Notes: generated by a model from the letters alone, not told the origin. Positions 39,297 through 49,358 are shown, counted from the first letter of the stretch. The stretch: 64,000 bases of DNA from Opitutaceae bacterium UBA2377 (GCA_002344205.1 DDSZ01000046.1:64719-128718); one strand, 5' to 3'. A program made the numbers and translations.

Positions 39297-41619
39297 CCCT
39301 CGCCACAGGGTCGCCTGCCTTGTATTCGCCTTTTTTATGATGCTCGCCGCCGGCGGGCCTTGGATGCATGCCCAACAGGGTCTGCCTCCGGCCAGAGTTG
39401 GCACTGTCGCGGTCAAGTTTGTGGGCACATCTGTGGTCAGCGAGGACGTGGTGCGGGCCAATATCCAGATCAGGTCAGGAAGCGAATTGGACGATGGCAT
39501 GATCGACCGTGATATTCGCGCACTTTATCGGACGGGTCTGTTTGAATTCATCGAAGTCAAGCGCGAGACGGTTTCAGAAAGTCTTTTCAATCTGGTATTT
39601 GAGATTACGCCCAAGTTCCGGGTGCTCGCCGTGCGTTACGAGGGCAATGCCCGCGTGAAATCCTCGCGTCTAGACAAACAGATCAAAACCAAGCCCAACA
39701 CCGCGCTTGATGAGCGCCAAGTGAAAGAGGACGGAGAAAAAATCCGGGAGCATTACCAGAAGGCCGGCTACAATCAGGTTTCTGTTAACTACGCCATTGA
39801 GCGGGACCGCGGAACGGGATTTGGCACCGTCGTTTTCAGGATTCGTGAAGGTCCCAAGGTTAAAATCGCCCAGATCCGTTTTGAGGGCAATTCGGCCGTC
39901 AAAGCCCGCGTCCTGCGCAAGGAAATGGAAACCAAGAAATACTGGTGGCTTTCTTGGCTCACCGGCAAGGGCCGGTTTAAGGATGATGAATTTGACGACG
40001 ATTTGGAAAAGCTCCGCGATTACTACCGTCAGGAGGGATTCCTCGATGTGCATATCCCGCAGGATCAGATCACTTTTGACTACCCGAAGCCCAATGAATT
40101 GGTCCTGACCATACGGGTGACCGAGGGTCGGCGCTATCGCATCGGCGACATCACGGTGACGGGCAGCAAGCTGCATGAACCGGCCCTGCTAAAGCGGGTG
40201 GTGCGCGAAAAGAGCGGCATGGTGTTCCGCCCGGCCAAGCTCGACAAGGACGTCGAGCGGTTGGAAGACTTTTATGGCTCCGGCGGCTACCTCGAAACCC
40301 GCGTGCGCATGGTGCGCAAACCCAACATTGCTACCGGCAACATCGACATTGAATACCAAATCAACGAGAGTGAGCGATATAACGTCGAATCCATCCTCAT
40401 TGAAGGCAATACCAAGACCAAAAGCACGGTGATCCTGCGAGAGCTCGTCCTTGGTCCCGGCGATGTGTTCGATTCCGTGCGGATGAAGATCAGCAAGCTT
40501 CGCTTGGAAAACACTCGGTTCTTCGAGGATGTCACCGTGGCACCGCAGGAAACGAACATTCCCAACCGCCGCGATCTTCGGGTCGCCGTGCGTGAAGGCC
40601 GCACCGGCAACCTGACTTTTGGCGCCGGGTTTAGCTCTTTGGAGCGTGTGACAGTTTTTGCCGAGCTGAGTCAGGCCAATTTCGATCTCTTCAATCACCG
40701 GTCCTTTTTCCAAGGCGATGGCCAGAAGTTTCGCCTCCGTCTGCAGCTTGGATCAAGGTCCAGCGAGGCCGTCATTTCGTTCGAGGAACCTTGGCTTTTC
40801 CAGCGTGCCCTGGCCTTGGGCTTTTCCATCTACCGGCAATCTTCGGATTTCAACAGCCAGTTCTATACCCAAGTTGCGACCGGTGCAGAGGTTTACCTGC
40901 GCAAGCGCCTGTTCGAACTCGTGGAAGGCCGGCTGTCTTACACGTATGAAGTGATTTCCATTGAGGATGTGGATCCAGCCTATGCTGGCGTCATCAGTGC
41001 AGGCAAAGACTCCATTTCCCGGATTGGTTTCCAATTGCTGCGCGATACCCGTGACAAGATCATCAGCACGACCACAGGCAATCGAGTTGAGATTAATACC
41101 GAGATAGCCGGTGGTTTTTTGGGCGGCGACAACAGCTACTACAAAATGGAGTTCCGGGGCTCGCAATTTTACCCTGTCTTTGAATGGCAAAATCAGGTGG
41201 TTTCGGTCATCGCGCGAGCCGGTGTGGTCGAGAATTTTGGCGACAGCACCGATGTGCCGTATTATTATAAATACTACTTGGGCGGACCGTATGACTTGCG
41301 CGGTTATGAATACCGCGACATCGCCCCGCGCAGCCCCGAAGGGTTTTTGCTTGGTGGCAAGTCATACTCCATGATCAGTTTGGAGTATTCCATGGATATC
41401 GTGAGCCCCATGCGGTTTTTCCTCTTCTATGATGGCGGTTTTGTGAATGCCAAGGCTTACGACTTCAATCCGGCGAACTACCACGACAACGTTGGCTTTG
41501 GCATCGGTTTGTTCGTGGCCGGCACGCCTTTGCGATTGGATTATGGTATCCCGTTGACCAGTGAGTCCCGTAACAACAAGGGCAACCAGTTCAACTTTTC
41601 CTTTGGCACCCGCTTCTGA
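39277..41619 (+). CDS. bamA: Outer-membrane protein assembly factor BamA
   Basis: A 780-residue Omp85 protein. A TTG at 39277, overlapping the dnaB end by 20 bases, gives a full signal peptide; no better start is seen. Five POTRA domains (for example VAVKFVGTSVVSEDVVRANIQIRSG and IRFEGNSAVKARVLRKEM) precede a 16-strand barrel with GGPYDLRGYEYRDIAPR, the conserved VRGF/Y-type loop, and a terminal FNFSFGTRF. It inserts barrel proteins into the outer membrane. It is followed by skp and lpxD, the usual envelope cluster. Confidence 0.95.
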   Translation: MKTLPSNPRHRVACLVFAFFMMLAAGGPWMHAQQGLPPARVGTVAVKFVGTSVVSEDVVRANIQIRSGSELDDGMIDRDIRALYRTGLFEFIEVKRETVSESLFNLVFEITPKFRVLAVRYEGNARVKSSRLDKQIKTKPNTALDERQVKEDGEKIREHYQKAGYNQVSVNYAIERDRGTGFGTVVFRIREGPKVKIAQIRFEGNSAVKARVLRKEMETKKYWWLSWLTGKGRFKDDEFDDDLEKLRDYYRQEGFLDVHIPQDQITFDYPKPNELVLTIRVTEGRRYRIGDITVTGSKLHEPALLKRVVREKSGMVFRPAKLDKDVERLEDFYGSGGYLETRVRMVRKPNIATGNIDIEYQINESERYNVESILIEGNTKTKSTVILRELVLGPGDVFDSVRMKISKLRLENTRFFEDVTVAPQETNIPNRRDLRVAVREGRTGNLTFGAGFSSLERVTVFAELSQANFDLFNHRSFFQGDGQKFRLRLQLGSRSSEAVISFEEPWLFQRALALGFSIYRQSSDFNSQFYTQVATGAEVYLRKRLFELVEGRLSYTYEVISIEDVDPAYAGVISAGKDSISRIGFQLLRDTRDKIISTTTGNRVEINTEIAGGFLGGDNSYYKMEFRGSQFYPVFEWQNQVVSVIARAGVVENFGDSTDVPYYYKYYLGGPYDLRGYEYRDIAPRSPEGFLLGGKSYSMISLEYSMDIVSPMRFFLFYDGGFVNAKAYDFNPANYHDNVGFGIGLFVAGTPLRLDYGIPLTSESRNNKGNQFNFSFGTRF

Positions 41620-41658
41620 TTCGTATCCAATCTCGGCTCTCTCACTGCTCACCCTATT

Positions 41659-42318
41659 ATGAATAAACCATTCAAATACCTGCTCGCGCTTGTGGCCTGC
41701 AGCGCCCTTGCCCTTGTTGCTCAGGCCCAGCCCGCCCCACGAATTCTCGTGGTTGACATGGCGGCGTTGCTTGATGGCCACCACAAAACCTTGGAGCAAA
41801 ATGAAAAGCTCCGCGCCGACGGGCAAAAGGCCCAGGAAGAATTCGACCGCCTGAACAAGGAAGGCAATGTTCTGGTCGAGCAATACAAGGAGTTGGTGGA
41901 ACAAGCCAACAATCCGACGGCCAGCGATGCCAGCAAGGCCAGGGTCCAGGCTGATGCGCAGCGCAAGATGGAAGAGATCCAACGCAAGCAAGGTGAGCTG
42001 CAAGCTTTTCAGCAAAATACGCAGCGGGCCTTGCAAGGCCGCATTCGCACCTTCCGTGATCTGATGTTCGAAGAGATCGGCAAGATTGCCACCGACATCG
42101 CCCGGCGCAAGGGTGCCACCCTGTTGCTGGACAAGTCCGGCCTCAGTCTGATTGGCATCACCAACATCGTTTATTCCGATCCGGCGCTCGACATCACCGA
42201 GGAAGTGATGCGCGAGATCAACAAAGACCGTCCGGCCAACCTGCCGAGCCCCGCGCCTGCGGCCAACCCGGCTGCGGATTCACCCCGCGTCAGTCTCCCG
42301 CTGGGTGGCAGGAACTAA
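41659..42318 (+). CDS. skp: OmpH/Skp-family periplasmic chaperone
   Basis: A 219-residue protein with a signal peptide (FKYLLALVACSALALVAQA), the OmpH start (PRILVVDMAALLDGHHKTLEQNEKL) and a long coiled coil (about 50-140) that forms Skp's tentacles. The proline/alanine tail is an addition. It escorts outer-membrane proteins to BamA, encoded just upstream. Confidence 0.9.
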   Translation: MNKPFKYLLALVACSALALVAQAQPAPRILVVDMAALLDGHHKTLEQNEKLRADGQKAQEEFDRLNKEGNVLVEQYKELVEQANNPTASDASKARVQADAQRKMEEIQRKQGELQAFQQNTQRALQGRIRTFRDLMFEEIGKIATDIARRKGATLLLDKSGLSLIGITNIVYSDPALDITEEVMREINKDRPANLPSPAPAANPAADSPRVSLPLGGRN

Positions 42319-42340
42319 GGTTCAGCCTCACTGTATTTCA

Positions 42341-42366
42341 GCCCCGCCGCAAGGCGGGGCTTTTTT
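42341..42366 (+). terminator. Rho-independent terminator after skp
   Basis: GCCCCGCC-GCAA-GGCGGGGC: a perfect 8-bp stem with a GNRA tetraloop, followed by six T. It ends the bamA-skp unit and shows that lpxD starts downstream of it. Confidence 0.95.
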
Positions 42367-42408
42367 GTGGCATTGCACCGCGGCGCACATGCATCACAAA
42401 CTGCCAGC

Positions 42409-43452
42409 ATGCAGGTCTCGTTCACGTCCGCAGAAATTCTCGATTTGGTTCGCCCTCAGGAAACCCGCGGAGCGACGGATGCGTTGATTGTCGGGATTGG
42501 TGCGTTGGCATCCGCGGGTCCGGGAGAGCTGTCATTTCTGGGCAATCCCAAGTTTCGGGCCGAAGCGGCCGCTTCCCGGGCATCCGTTTTGCTGCTGCCC
42601 TTGGATTATGTCGGCGAACCGGCGGCGGGACAGTTGCATCTGCTGGTAGCGGATCCCTCGGCCGCGCTGGACCGGATTTGCCAGCGCATTGAGCAGATGC
42701 TCTGGCCGCAGCCATTGGCGGGCAATCATCCGTCGGCGGTGGTTGATGCTTCAGCGAAATTGGGCGAAGGAGTGACGATTGGCCCGCTTTGCATAGTGGA
42801 AGCGGGGGCGGAAATCGGTCCGCGCACTCATTTGCAGGCCCAGGTTTTTGTCGGACGCAACGCACGGCTGGGCGAGGGTTGCTGGCTGATGCCCGGCGCG
42901 GTGGTGACCGCCGAATGTGTGCTTGGAAACCGGGTGCGGCTCCATCCCGGTGTGGTGGTGGGTTCAGATGGGTTTGGTTACACCTTCGTTCAGGGGCGGC
43001 ATGAAAAAGTGCCGCAGGTCGGTGACGTGATCATCGAGGATGATGTCGAGGTGGGCGCTAACACCACGATTGACCGCGCTCGTTTTAGCCGGACGCGCAT
43101 CGGTGCGGGCACGAAAATAGACAATCAGGTGCAAATTGCGCACAACGTTGTCATCGGGAAGCACTGCATTCTCTGCGCCCAAGTGGGCATCTCCGGCAGC
43201 ACCCAACTGGAAGATTATGTGATCCTCGGCGGGCAGGCTGGTGTCGCCGGACACCTGACGATTGGCAAAGGCGCCAAGTCGGGCGGGGCCGCTGCCATCA
43301 CTTCCAGCGTGCCGGCGGGAACGTTCGTCAACGGAAGCCCGGCCCGGACCTACATGCTCGAGCGGCGCTTGCAGGTGCTTTTTCAGCGCTTGCCGGAGCT
43401 GTTTAAGCGGGTAGGGGAGCTGGAGGAGCAGATAAAATTGTCTTCCGCCTGA
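42409..43452 (+). CDS. lpxD: UDP-3-O-(acyl)glucosamine N-acyltransferase LpxD
   Basis: The ATG at 42409 is chosen since the open frame's earlier start touches the terminator. The 347-residue protein has the LpxD N-terminal uridine-binding domain ([13 protein letters not shown]) and a left-handed beta helix of hexapeptide repeats with the catalytic His in [12 protein letters not shown]. It adds the third acyl chain in lipid A synthesis, which implies an LPS-bearing outer membrane. Confidence 0.96.
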   Translation: MQVSFTSAEILDLVRPQETRGATDALIVGIGALASAGPGELSFLGNPKFRAEAAASRASVLLLPLDYVGEPAAGQLHLLVADPSAALDRICQRIEQMLWPQPLAGNHPSAVVDASAKLGEGVTIGPLCIVEAGAEIGPRTHLQAQVFVGRNARLGEGCWLMPGAVVTAECVLGNRVRLHPGVVVGSDGFGYTFVQGRHEKVPQVGDVIIEDDVEVGANTTIDRARFSRTRIGAGTKIDNQVQIAHNVVIGKHCILCAQVGISGSTQLEDYVILGGQAGVAGHLTIGKGAKSGGAAAITSSVPAGTFVNGSPARTYMLERRLQVLFQRLPELFKRVGELEEQIKLSSA

Positions 43453-43478
43453 GCAGAGCGGGGACAAGGATGCGACGC

Positions 43479-44429
43479 ATGAGTTCGTCGCGGCTGAAGA
43501 TTCTTTCCGGAAATTCCAATCGCCCTCTGGCCGAGGAGATTTGCAAGGCCATCGGTGAGCCGCTCGGTGAGGCCACCGTGACGAGTTTTCCTGACGGTGA
43601 GTCCTTCGTTAAGATCAATGAAAACATCCGCGGACAGGATGTTTTTATCATCCAATCAACCTGTCCGCCCACGAACCATCATCTGATGGAACTGTTGATC
43701 ATGATTGATGCTGCCCGGCGGGCTTCGGCCCAGCGGATCACGGCAGTGTTGCCTTTCTATGGTTACGCGCGACAGGACCGGAAGGATCAGCCCCGCGTGC
43801 CGATCACGGCCAAGCTGGTGGCCAACCTGCTGGTGGCGGCGGGCGCCACCCGGATCCTTACGATGGACCTCCACAGCCAGCAGATTCAGGGATTTTTCGA
43901 CATCCCGGTGGACCATCTCTATGCGTCGCCTGTGTTTTTTGAGCACTTGGCCCGCAGGAAAAGCACCAATCCCCTGGTCGTCTGTTCCCCGGATGTAGGG
44001 GGCATGAAAATGGCGGCGGCCTATGCCGACACCATGGGTGCGGCCCTCGCATTCGTGGCCAAGAAGCGGAAAAACGCCACCACGGTTGAGGCTATGAGCA
44101 TCGTCGGTGATGTAGCGGGCTGCGATGTCCTGCTGGTGGACGACATCACAGAGACCGCAGGCACCCTGACGGCTGCGGCCAAAATGCTGCGCCAGCATGG
44201 AGCGGTGAGCGTGAGCGCCGCGGTTAGCCATTGCATCTTGAACGACGTGGCAGTGGAGCGGCTCAAGAGCGGGCTTATCGACGAACTGATCACGACCAAC
44301 TCCACGCCGGTGGCGACCCAAGGCCTGCCAATCACCGTGCTCAGCATCGCCAAGCTTTTGGGTGAGGCGATTGTCCGAATTACGAGCAACGAAAGCGTGA
44401 CCGGATTGTTCAAGATCAAGGGATTCTGA
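43479..44429 (+). CDS. prs: Ribose-phosphate pyrophosphokinase
   Basis: A 316-residue enzyme (319 if the ATG at 43470 is used). The later ATG is chosen since AAGG at 43466-43469 is then 9 bases away. Signature motifs: FPDGESFVKI, YARQDRK, TMDLHSQQIQGFF and the PRPP loop VLLVDDITETAGTL. It makes PRPP from ribose 5-phosphate and ATP for nucleotide synthesis; pyrE lies nearby. Confidence 0.96.
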   Translation: MSSSRLKILSGNSNRPLAEEICKAIGEPLGEATVTSFPDGESFVKINENIRGQDVFIIQSTCPPTNHHLMELLIMIDAARRASAQRITAVLPFYGYARQDRKDQPRVPITAKLVANLLVAAGATRILTMDLHSQQIQGFFDIPVDHLYASPVFFEHLARRKSTNPLVVCSPDVGGMKMAAAYADTMGAALAFVAKKRKNATTVEAMSIVGDVAGCDVLLVDDITETAGTLTAAAKMLRQHGAVSVSAAVSHCILNDVAVERLKSGLIDELITTNSTPVATQGLPITVLSIAKLLGEAIVRITSNESVTGLFKIKGF

Positions 44430-44491
44430 ATCTCGTCGGACGGAGTTGCGCAGGGAACATTACCTTGTATGTCTCTGTCCCCTCGCTGCCC

Positions 44492-45913
44492 ATGAAACTC
44501 AAATCCATCCTCAGTCTTGCGCTGATGTTTGTTGCTGTAGCCCTCCTGCTGTTCAATTTGCAGGCACGGGACGCGACTACGACCACTAATACGATGCCGG
44601 TCGTTCGAGTGGATACCTCGGCCTTGACTGGTAGCTCCAGCGGTCCGGTTGTCAGCTATGCCGACGTGATCGAGCCGGTTCAGCAGGCCGTGGTTTCGGT
44701 GTATTCTACCAAGATTGTGGCACAGCGCATCCCTGCCAACCCGCTGTTAAGGCAGTTTTTCGGTGATGTGCCGGACCAAGTCCGTGAGCGCAAGGAGGAG
44801 GGCATGGGTTCTGGTGTGATCGTTTCCAGCGACGGTTACATTATCACCAATAACCATGTGATTGACGGGGCTGATGAATTGAGCGTGCAACTGCCCGATG
44901 AACGGGAGTTCAAGGCCCGGCTGATCGGCAAGGATCCCAAGACCGATGTCGCCATCATCAAAATTGAGGCCGAAAACCTTCCCACCGTCATCTTGGCCGA
45001 CAGCGACAACGTGAGGGTGGGGGACGTGGTTTTTGCGGTCGGCAATCCTCTCGGGGTCGGCCAGACCGTGACGATGGGTATTGTGTCCGCGCGCGGACGC
45101 AAAAATCTTGGACTGCTCGACAGCGTCCAAGGCTATGAAGATTTCATCCAGACGGACGCGGCGATCAACATGGGCAATTCCGGCGGTGCGTTGGTGGATG
45201 CGAAAGGTCGCTTGGTGGGCATCAACAGCGCGATCATTTCCACCACCCGGGGCAATATCGGCATCGGCTTTGCCATTCCCGTGAATCTGGCGGCATCCAT
45301 CATGCGCAGTCTGATCGAAACCGGATCGGTGACGCGGGGCTTCCTTGGTGTCTCCACGGAAGCCGTGACGCCCGAACTGGCGGAAGCCTTGGGCTTGCCA
45401 AAAGGCTCGCGGGGTCTGGTCATTGCCGAGATCACTCCCGACAGCCCGGCGGAAAAGGCCGGCCTGCAGCGCACCGATGTGATTCTTGCCGTCAACGGCC
45501 GGGCTACTACCTCGTTGGAGGACCTGCGTTTGGTCATCGCCCAAACTTCACCTGGATCGAAGGTGGGCTTGCGGGTGTTTCGCGACGGCAAAGAGCTTGC
45601 CGTGGACGTGGTGCTCGGTGTGCTTGCCGAGCGGCCCAACGAGTTTCTGCCGGGCATCGAAGCGACTCCGTTGACAGATGATATTCGACGCCGGCTTGGC
45701 ATCGATGCCCGCGCTACCGGACTGATCATCACCAAGGTGGAGGAACGCTCGCCTTACGCCGGCCGGCTCGCGGCGAACATGGTGATTGTTGAAATCAACC
45801 GCTCCCCGGCCACCGATGTGGCTGGCGCCAAAGCCTTGTTGCGCGAGGGCCGCAATCTGCTGCTCGTCAATTTTCGCGGAGCGTTTGGCTACGTCGCCAT
45901 CACCGTGAGGTGA
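44492..45913 (+). CDS. HtrA/DegQ-family periplasmic serine protease
   Basis: A 473-residue protein from ATG 44492 with an N-terminal signal anchor, a trypsin-like domain with the full triad (His122 in ITNNHVI, Asp152 in KTDVAII, Ser230 in GNSGGAL) and two PDZ domains (about 305-385 and a more divergent one to the end). It degrades or refolds damaged periplasmic proteins. It ends 16 bases from the convergent pyrE. Confidence 0.94.
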   Translation: MKLKSILSLALMFVAVALLLFNLQARDATTTTNTMPVVRVDTSALTGSSSGPVVSYADVIEPVQQAVVSVYSTKIVAQRIPANPLLRQFFGDVPDQVRERKEEGMGSGVIVSSDGYIITNNHVIDGADELSVQLPDEREFKARLIGKDPKTDVAIIKIEAENLPTVILADSDNVRVGDVVFAVGNPLGVGQTVTMGIVSARGRKNLGLLDSVQGYEDFIQTDAAINMGNSGGALVDAKGRLVGINSAIISTTRGNIGIGFAIPVNLAASIMRSLIETGSVTRGFLGVSTEAVTPELAEALGLPKGSRGLVIAEITPDSPAEKAGLQRTDVILAVNGRATTSLEDLRLVIAQTSPGSKVGLRVFRDGKELAVDVVLGVLAERPNEFLPGIEATPLTDDIRRRLGIDARATGLIITKVEERSPYAGRLAANMVIVEINRSPATDVAGAKALLREGRNLLLVNFRGAFGYVAITVR

Positions 45914-45929
45914 TGGCTCGGCTCGTGGA

Positions 45930-46499
45930 TCAACTGCCGGGCTTTTGCACCGGCAGTGCAGAGAGTTCGGGCGGCAGTTTGTCTGCCTCGTAGGTGGGGA
46001 AGCTGAGCTCCAGCAGGGCAATGGTGGGGACATCGAACCGCACGCTGCCGGCGCTGCGGTCCACCAGCATGGCCACGGCTACGGGGGTGCCACCGGCTTG
46101 GCGGATGATATTCAAGCACTCGATGACCCGGCCGCCCCGCGTGACGACATCCTCGACCACGAGCACCCTTTCCCCGGGGGCGAATTTGAAACCGCGCCGA
46201 AGGACGAGAGTGTTGTTCTCCTTCTCTGCAAAAACATACCGCGACTTCGTTTGGCGCGCGACTTCCTGTCCGATGACCAATCCACCCATCGCCGGGGCCA
46301 GCACGGTGTCAAATTTATGTTCCCGCAGTTTCGGCAGCAACAAGGTGGTCAGTCGCTCCATGGCGTCCATGTGTTGGCAGACCTGCGCGCACTGGAAATA
46401 GTGGCCGCTGTGCAGTCCGGAGCGGAGCACAAAGTGTCCGCGGAGCAGGGCGCCTGTCCGGGTGAAAATATCCAGAACCTCTTGCTGGTTGGTATCCAT
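45930..46499 (-). CDS. pyrE: Orotate phosphoribosyltransferase
   Basis: A 189-residue enzyme from ATG 46499; the longer frame upstream lacks similarity. The PRTase motif is VLVVEDVVTRGGRV, with GLHSGHYFQCAQV and PAMGGLVIGQEVA. It converts orotate and PRPP to OMP in pyrimidine synthesis, a use for the PRPP made by the nearby prs product. Confidence 0.95.
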   Translation of the reverse strand: MDTNQQEVLDIFTRTGALLRGHFVLRSGLHSGHYFQCAQVCQHMDAMERLTTLLLPKLREHKFDTVLAPAMGGLVIGQEVARQTKSRYVFAEKENNTLVLRRGFKFAPGERVLVVEDVVTRGGRVIECLNIIRQAGGTPVAVAMLVDRSAGSVRFDVPTIALLELSFPTYEADKLPPELSALPVQKPGS

Positions 46500-46576
46500 G
46501 CCGCAGGGTGCAACTAGGGGCGCGAAAAAGACAAAAACATTTTGCGGTCTGTGCGAAACAGGATCACACCGGCGAG

Positions 46577-47422
46577 GTGCAGGCGCACGGCATACTTTTG
46601 GAAGACGAGTTGGGCGATGTCCTCGAAAAGGGGATGCGATGCGCGGGCCTGTCGGTGGACGAATTGAGCCGGCTGGCGGAGGTGCCTGCAGGCCGTTTGT
46701 GCGACGCACTAGATTACCGAAGCGATCTGGACGCTGCTGAACTGGGTCGTGTGGCCCGGGTTTTGGGATTGAATGAAGTCGGGGTGGGCGCGCTGGCCAG
46801 CGCAAGCTACCCCCTGCCGGAGATCGGCCCGCTGCCGTTTTGTGTTAACGTGTTGTCCATGCGGCACGGCATTGGCACGGCCAACGCCTACCTCATTACG
46901 GAATGTGGTGCCGATCACGGGATGCTGTTTGATGCGGGCGGAGGGTTGTCCGAGTTGATGGCGGTGTGGCCCCGGTCTGTTACAAAATTGGATGCCATCT
47001 TCCTGACCCATGCTGAACCAGAGCATAGCGGAGGCTTCACGGATGTCATGCGGCACTTTGCGCCGCAGCGGGCACATTTCCCTGTCGGGATGGAACTGAG
47101 GGGCGGCACCCCTTTGGCTGAACCCGCGGTCGTTGCCGTGGGGGCGTTCGATGTTGGGGTGCTGAGCACGCCGGGACATGCCTTGGCGCACAATTGCTAC
47201 CTGGTCGGCATGCGGTCTGCTCCGCAGGGCACCGGATTATTGGTGGCGGGTGATCTGGTTTTTGCAGGCTCGGCCGGTGGAGGCTATCACTGCCCGACCC
47301 AAACCCAAGGCCATCTCCGCCGGGTGATGCGGTCCTTGCCCGGCACCACCGTGATTGCTCCGGGGCATGGTCCCATGACGACCGTTGCTCATGAGTGCCG
47401 CTACAATCCATTCCTACCCTGA
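46577..47422 (+). CDS. Metallo-beta-lactamase-fold protein with N-terminal HTH-like region
   Basis: About 281 residues from a GTG at 46577; a GTG at 46508 is also in frame but would leave 8 bases for divergent promoters. Residues about 12-75 resemble a helix-turn-helix (GLSVDELSRLAEVPAGRLCDAL). The MBL domain follows: AIFLTHAEPEHSGGF, GHALAHNCYLV, LVAGDLVF and IAPGHGP. The first motif is HxExEH rather than HxHxDH, closer to the flavodiiron MBL site. Substrate unknown. Confidence 0.85.
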   Translation: MQAHGILLEDELGDVLEKGMRCAGLSVDELSRLAEVPAGRLCDALDYRSDLDAAELGRVARVLGLNEVGVGALASASYPLPEIGPLPFCVNVLSMRHGIGTANAYLITECGADHGMLFDAGGGLSELMAVWPRSVTKLDAIFLTHAEPEHSGGFTDVMRHFAPQRAHFPVGMELRGGTPLAEPAVVAVGAFDVGVLSTPGHALAHNCYLVGMRSAPQGTGLLVAGDLVFAGSAGGGYHCPTQTQGHLRRVMRSLPGTTVIAPGHGPMTTVAHECRYNPFLP

Positions 47423-47532
47423 AGAGGCCGGGCGGCCCCTGCGGTGAGATCGACTTCGGAGCGGTTTTGGCCCACCTGCTAAATGGAAGTTGACAAGCCC
47501 GATGCGATAATGAGCTTTTTTCCCTTCTGTTT

Positions 47533-47607
<75 letters not shown>

Positions 47608-47684
47608 ATTTCGTCCAAGGCGGATTTGGAGTTTGGCGAGAGGTTCTTTAACAACATCATCGGCGGCACTCTGTTTCCCTCTGT

Positions 47685-47759
47685 GCCGGCGTAGCTCAAT
47701 GGTAGAGCACCTGTTTTGTAAACAGGCGGTTGCGGGTTCGAATCCCATCGCCGGCTCCA
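47685..47759 (+). tRNA. tRNA-Thr (anticodon TGT)
   Basis: Acceptor GCCGGCG/CGCCGGC, anticodon stem CCTGT/ACAGG with loop TTTGTAA giving TGT, T-arm with GGTTCGAATCC and CCA encoded. Confidence 0.95.
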
Positions 47760-47828
47760 AATTTATCCCTCGCTCTCCTCAGGTGCAGCCGTCATCTGCC
47801 GGCAGATGCCCCGCCGATTTTTTACCAC

Positions 47829-47902
47829 TGCCTGGTGGTGTAATGGTAGCACGAACGACTCTGACTCGTTCTGTCTAGGTTCGAATCCTAGCCGGGCAGC
47901 CA
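47829..47902 (+). tRNA. tRNA-Gln (anticodon CTG)
   Basis: Acceptor TGCCTGG/CCGGGCA, anticodon stem AACGA/TCGTT with loop CTCTGAC giving CTG, T-arm TAGGTTCGAATCCTA, CCA encoded. Confidence 0.94.
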
Positions 47903-48216
47903 CTTTCAGCACGCTACCGGTGAAGTTTTCGTGTTATGTGGATTGACAGGGCAGATGCGTTGGCCCTTTTTTCACGGTCTTTTCCGATTTCCCCTTGATT
48001 TTGCAACGTCACACCCACCTCGAAACGGCCGGATTCGGGCCGGCAAAAAATGCCGGCCGACCCAAGAAAAATACCCTCTCCAGATTGAACTGGACGGCAT
48101 TCTGCTAGTCATTCCCTGCTGAGATAGTCGCCAGCTGGAATTTAGCCAGCGCCCAACGACCAACCGAACATTTTACCGTCACCCTTCATCCTCTCCACCC
48201 AATCACCCATCATACT
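47903..48216. other. Intergenic region before exbB
   Basis: About 314 bases with no gene. It contains a terminator-like hairpin for the tRNA run (AGGGC, 10 bases, GCCCT then T-run, 47948-47972) and a perfect 8-bp stem GGCCGGCA-A5-TGCCGGCC at 48038-48058. The second lies about 160 bases ahead of exbB and could be a leader structure. The exbB promoter must be here but no clear -35/-10 pair was picked. Confidence 0.5.
47948..47972 (+). terminator. Weak terminator after the tRNA genes
   Basis: A 5-bp stem AGGGC/GCCCT with a 10-base loop and a run of T after it, 46 bases past tRNA-Gln. Confidence 0.5.
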
Positions 48217-48879
48217 ATGATTACTCAAATGCCGACGTTCGCTTTCCTCATGAACATGTCTCCGATGGAGCTTTTCATCGCTGGTGAATACATCATGTGG
48301 CCGATCTTGCTGACGTCTTTCATCGCCATCACGGTTATTGCCGAGCGCATTATCTTCATCGTTACGGAAAACGCCAACCGTGATGCCGAGCTCGTTGAGT
48401 CCCTCCTTCAGAAAGTGGAAAACCGCGATTTCGACGGCGCCATCGCTCTCGGCAAGAACAGCAAGGACTTCGTTGCCCGCGTCTTGGTCTATGCCTTGGA
48501 GCACCGCCAGCACTCCTTTGCCAACGCTTTGGTTCGCGCCTCCAATCGCGAGTTGACCCGTTTCCAGCAGGGTCTGCCGACACTCGATGCCGTCATTCCG
48601 ATCGCCCAGCTTCTCGGTCTGTTGGGCACCGTGACCGGCATGATGCGCGTGTTCGGAGCCCTCGGTGAGGGCGACATCGCTGCCAACGCCGGCCAAATCA
48701 CGGGTGGTGTGGCTGAGGCGCTTATCGCTGTGGCTGCCGGTCTGGCCATCGCCATCGTGGCGATGCTGCCCTTCAATTTCCTCACGACCCGCGCCGAGTT
48801 GGCCAAGCAGGAGCTGGCCGATGCCTCGACCGCGCTTGAGATGATTCTGCACTCCCAAGGCGAGACGGTTGCCAAGTAA
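48217..48879 (+). CDS. exbB: ExbB/TolQ/MotA-family proton channel protein
   Basis: A 220-residue membrane protein with helices near residues 27-48, 125-150 and 170-195. The MotA/TolQ/ExbB signature is clear: IPIAQLLGLLGTVTGMMRVF and ITGGVAEALIAVAAGLAIAIVAMLPFN. With ExbD it uses the proton gradient to drive TonB. First gene of a seven-gene run to 53018. Confidence 0.94.
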   Translation: MITQMPTFAFLMNMSPMELFIAGEYIMWPILLTSFIAITVIAERIIFIVTENANRDAELVESLLQKVENRDFDGAIALGKNSKDFVARVLVYALEHRQHSFANALVRASNRELTRFQQGLPTLDAVIPIAQLLGLLGTVTGMMRVFGALGEGDIAANAGQITGGVAEALIAVAAGLAIAIVAMLPFNFLTTRAELAKQELADASTALEMILHSQGETVAK

Positions 48880-48912
48880 CCGCCGCGTCCTTAATCCTCT
48901 GCACCCAAAACC

Positions 48913-49329
48913 ATGACCGGTGGCAGCCAAGGCGGTGGCCCGAAGAAAGCGCGCATTGAGATCATTCCTCTCATTGACGTCATTTTCTTCCTGCTCGCCA
49001 CTTTCATTCTCTTCACGCTCTCGCTCAACACCACGGGCGGCCTGCGGGTTTCCCTGCCGCGCACCGAGACGGCCAAGGCGCGTGATCCTTCCGCCTCGGT
49101 GACGATCAGTGTCACCGCGGAGGGGACCATTGCTTGGAACAAAGATCCGGTGACTTTGGATGAGTTCTTGCTCCGGCTTCAGACTTACAAGGCCAGCGAG
49201 CCCAATCCCAAGGTCCTCATCAACGGGGACGAAAACGCCTACTTCAGCCAAGCCATCTACGTCTTTGACGAAGTTCGCAAATCCGGAATCAGCAAGATAT
49301 TGATCGAGACGCGCTTGAAGCAGAATTGA
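48913..49329 (+). CDS. exbD: ExbD/TolR-family protein (first copy)
   Basis: A 138-residue protein with one N-terminal helix containing the essential Asp (IEIIPLIDVIFFLLATFILFT) and a periplasmic domain (SVTISVTAEGTIAWNKDPVTLDEF). Paired with a second ExbD just downstream. Confidence 0.93.
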   Translation: MTGGSQGGGPKKARIEIIPLIDVIFFLLATFILFTLSLNTTGGLRVSLPRTETAKARDPSASVTISVTAEGTIAWNKDPVTLDEFLLRLQTYKASEPNPKVLINGDENAYFSQAIYVFDEVRKSGISKILIETRLKQN

Positions 49330-49358
49330 GCCGCGACTTCTCCAACCGAAAATTCTCC

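Noticed and set aside
45935..45959. ACTGCCGG/CCGGCAGT hairpin as a terminator between htrA and pyrE
   Set aside because: It lies inside the end of the pyrE coding sequence and has no T-run on either strand.
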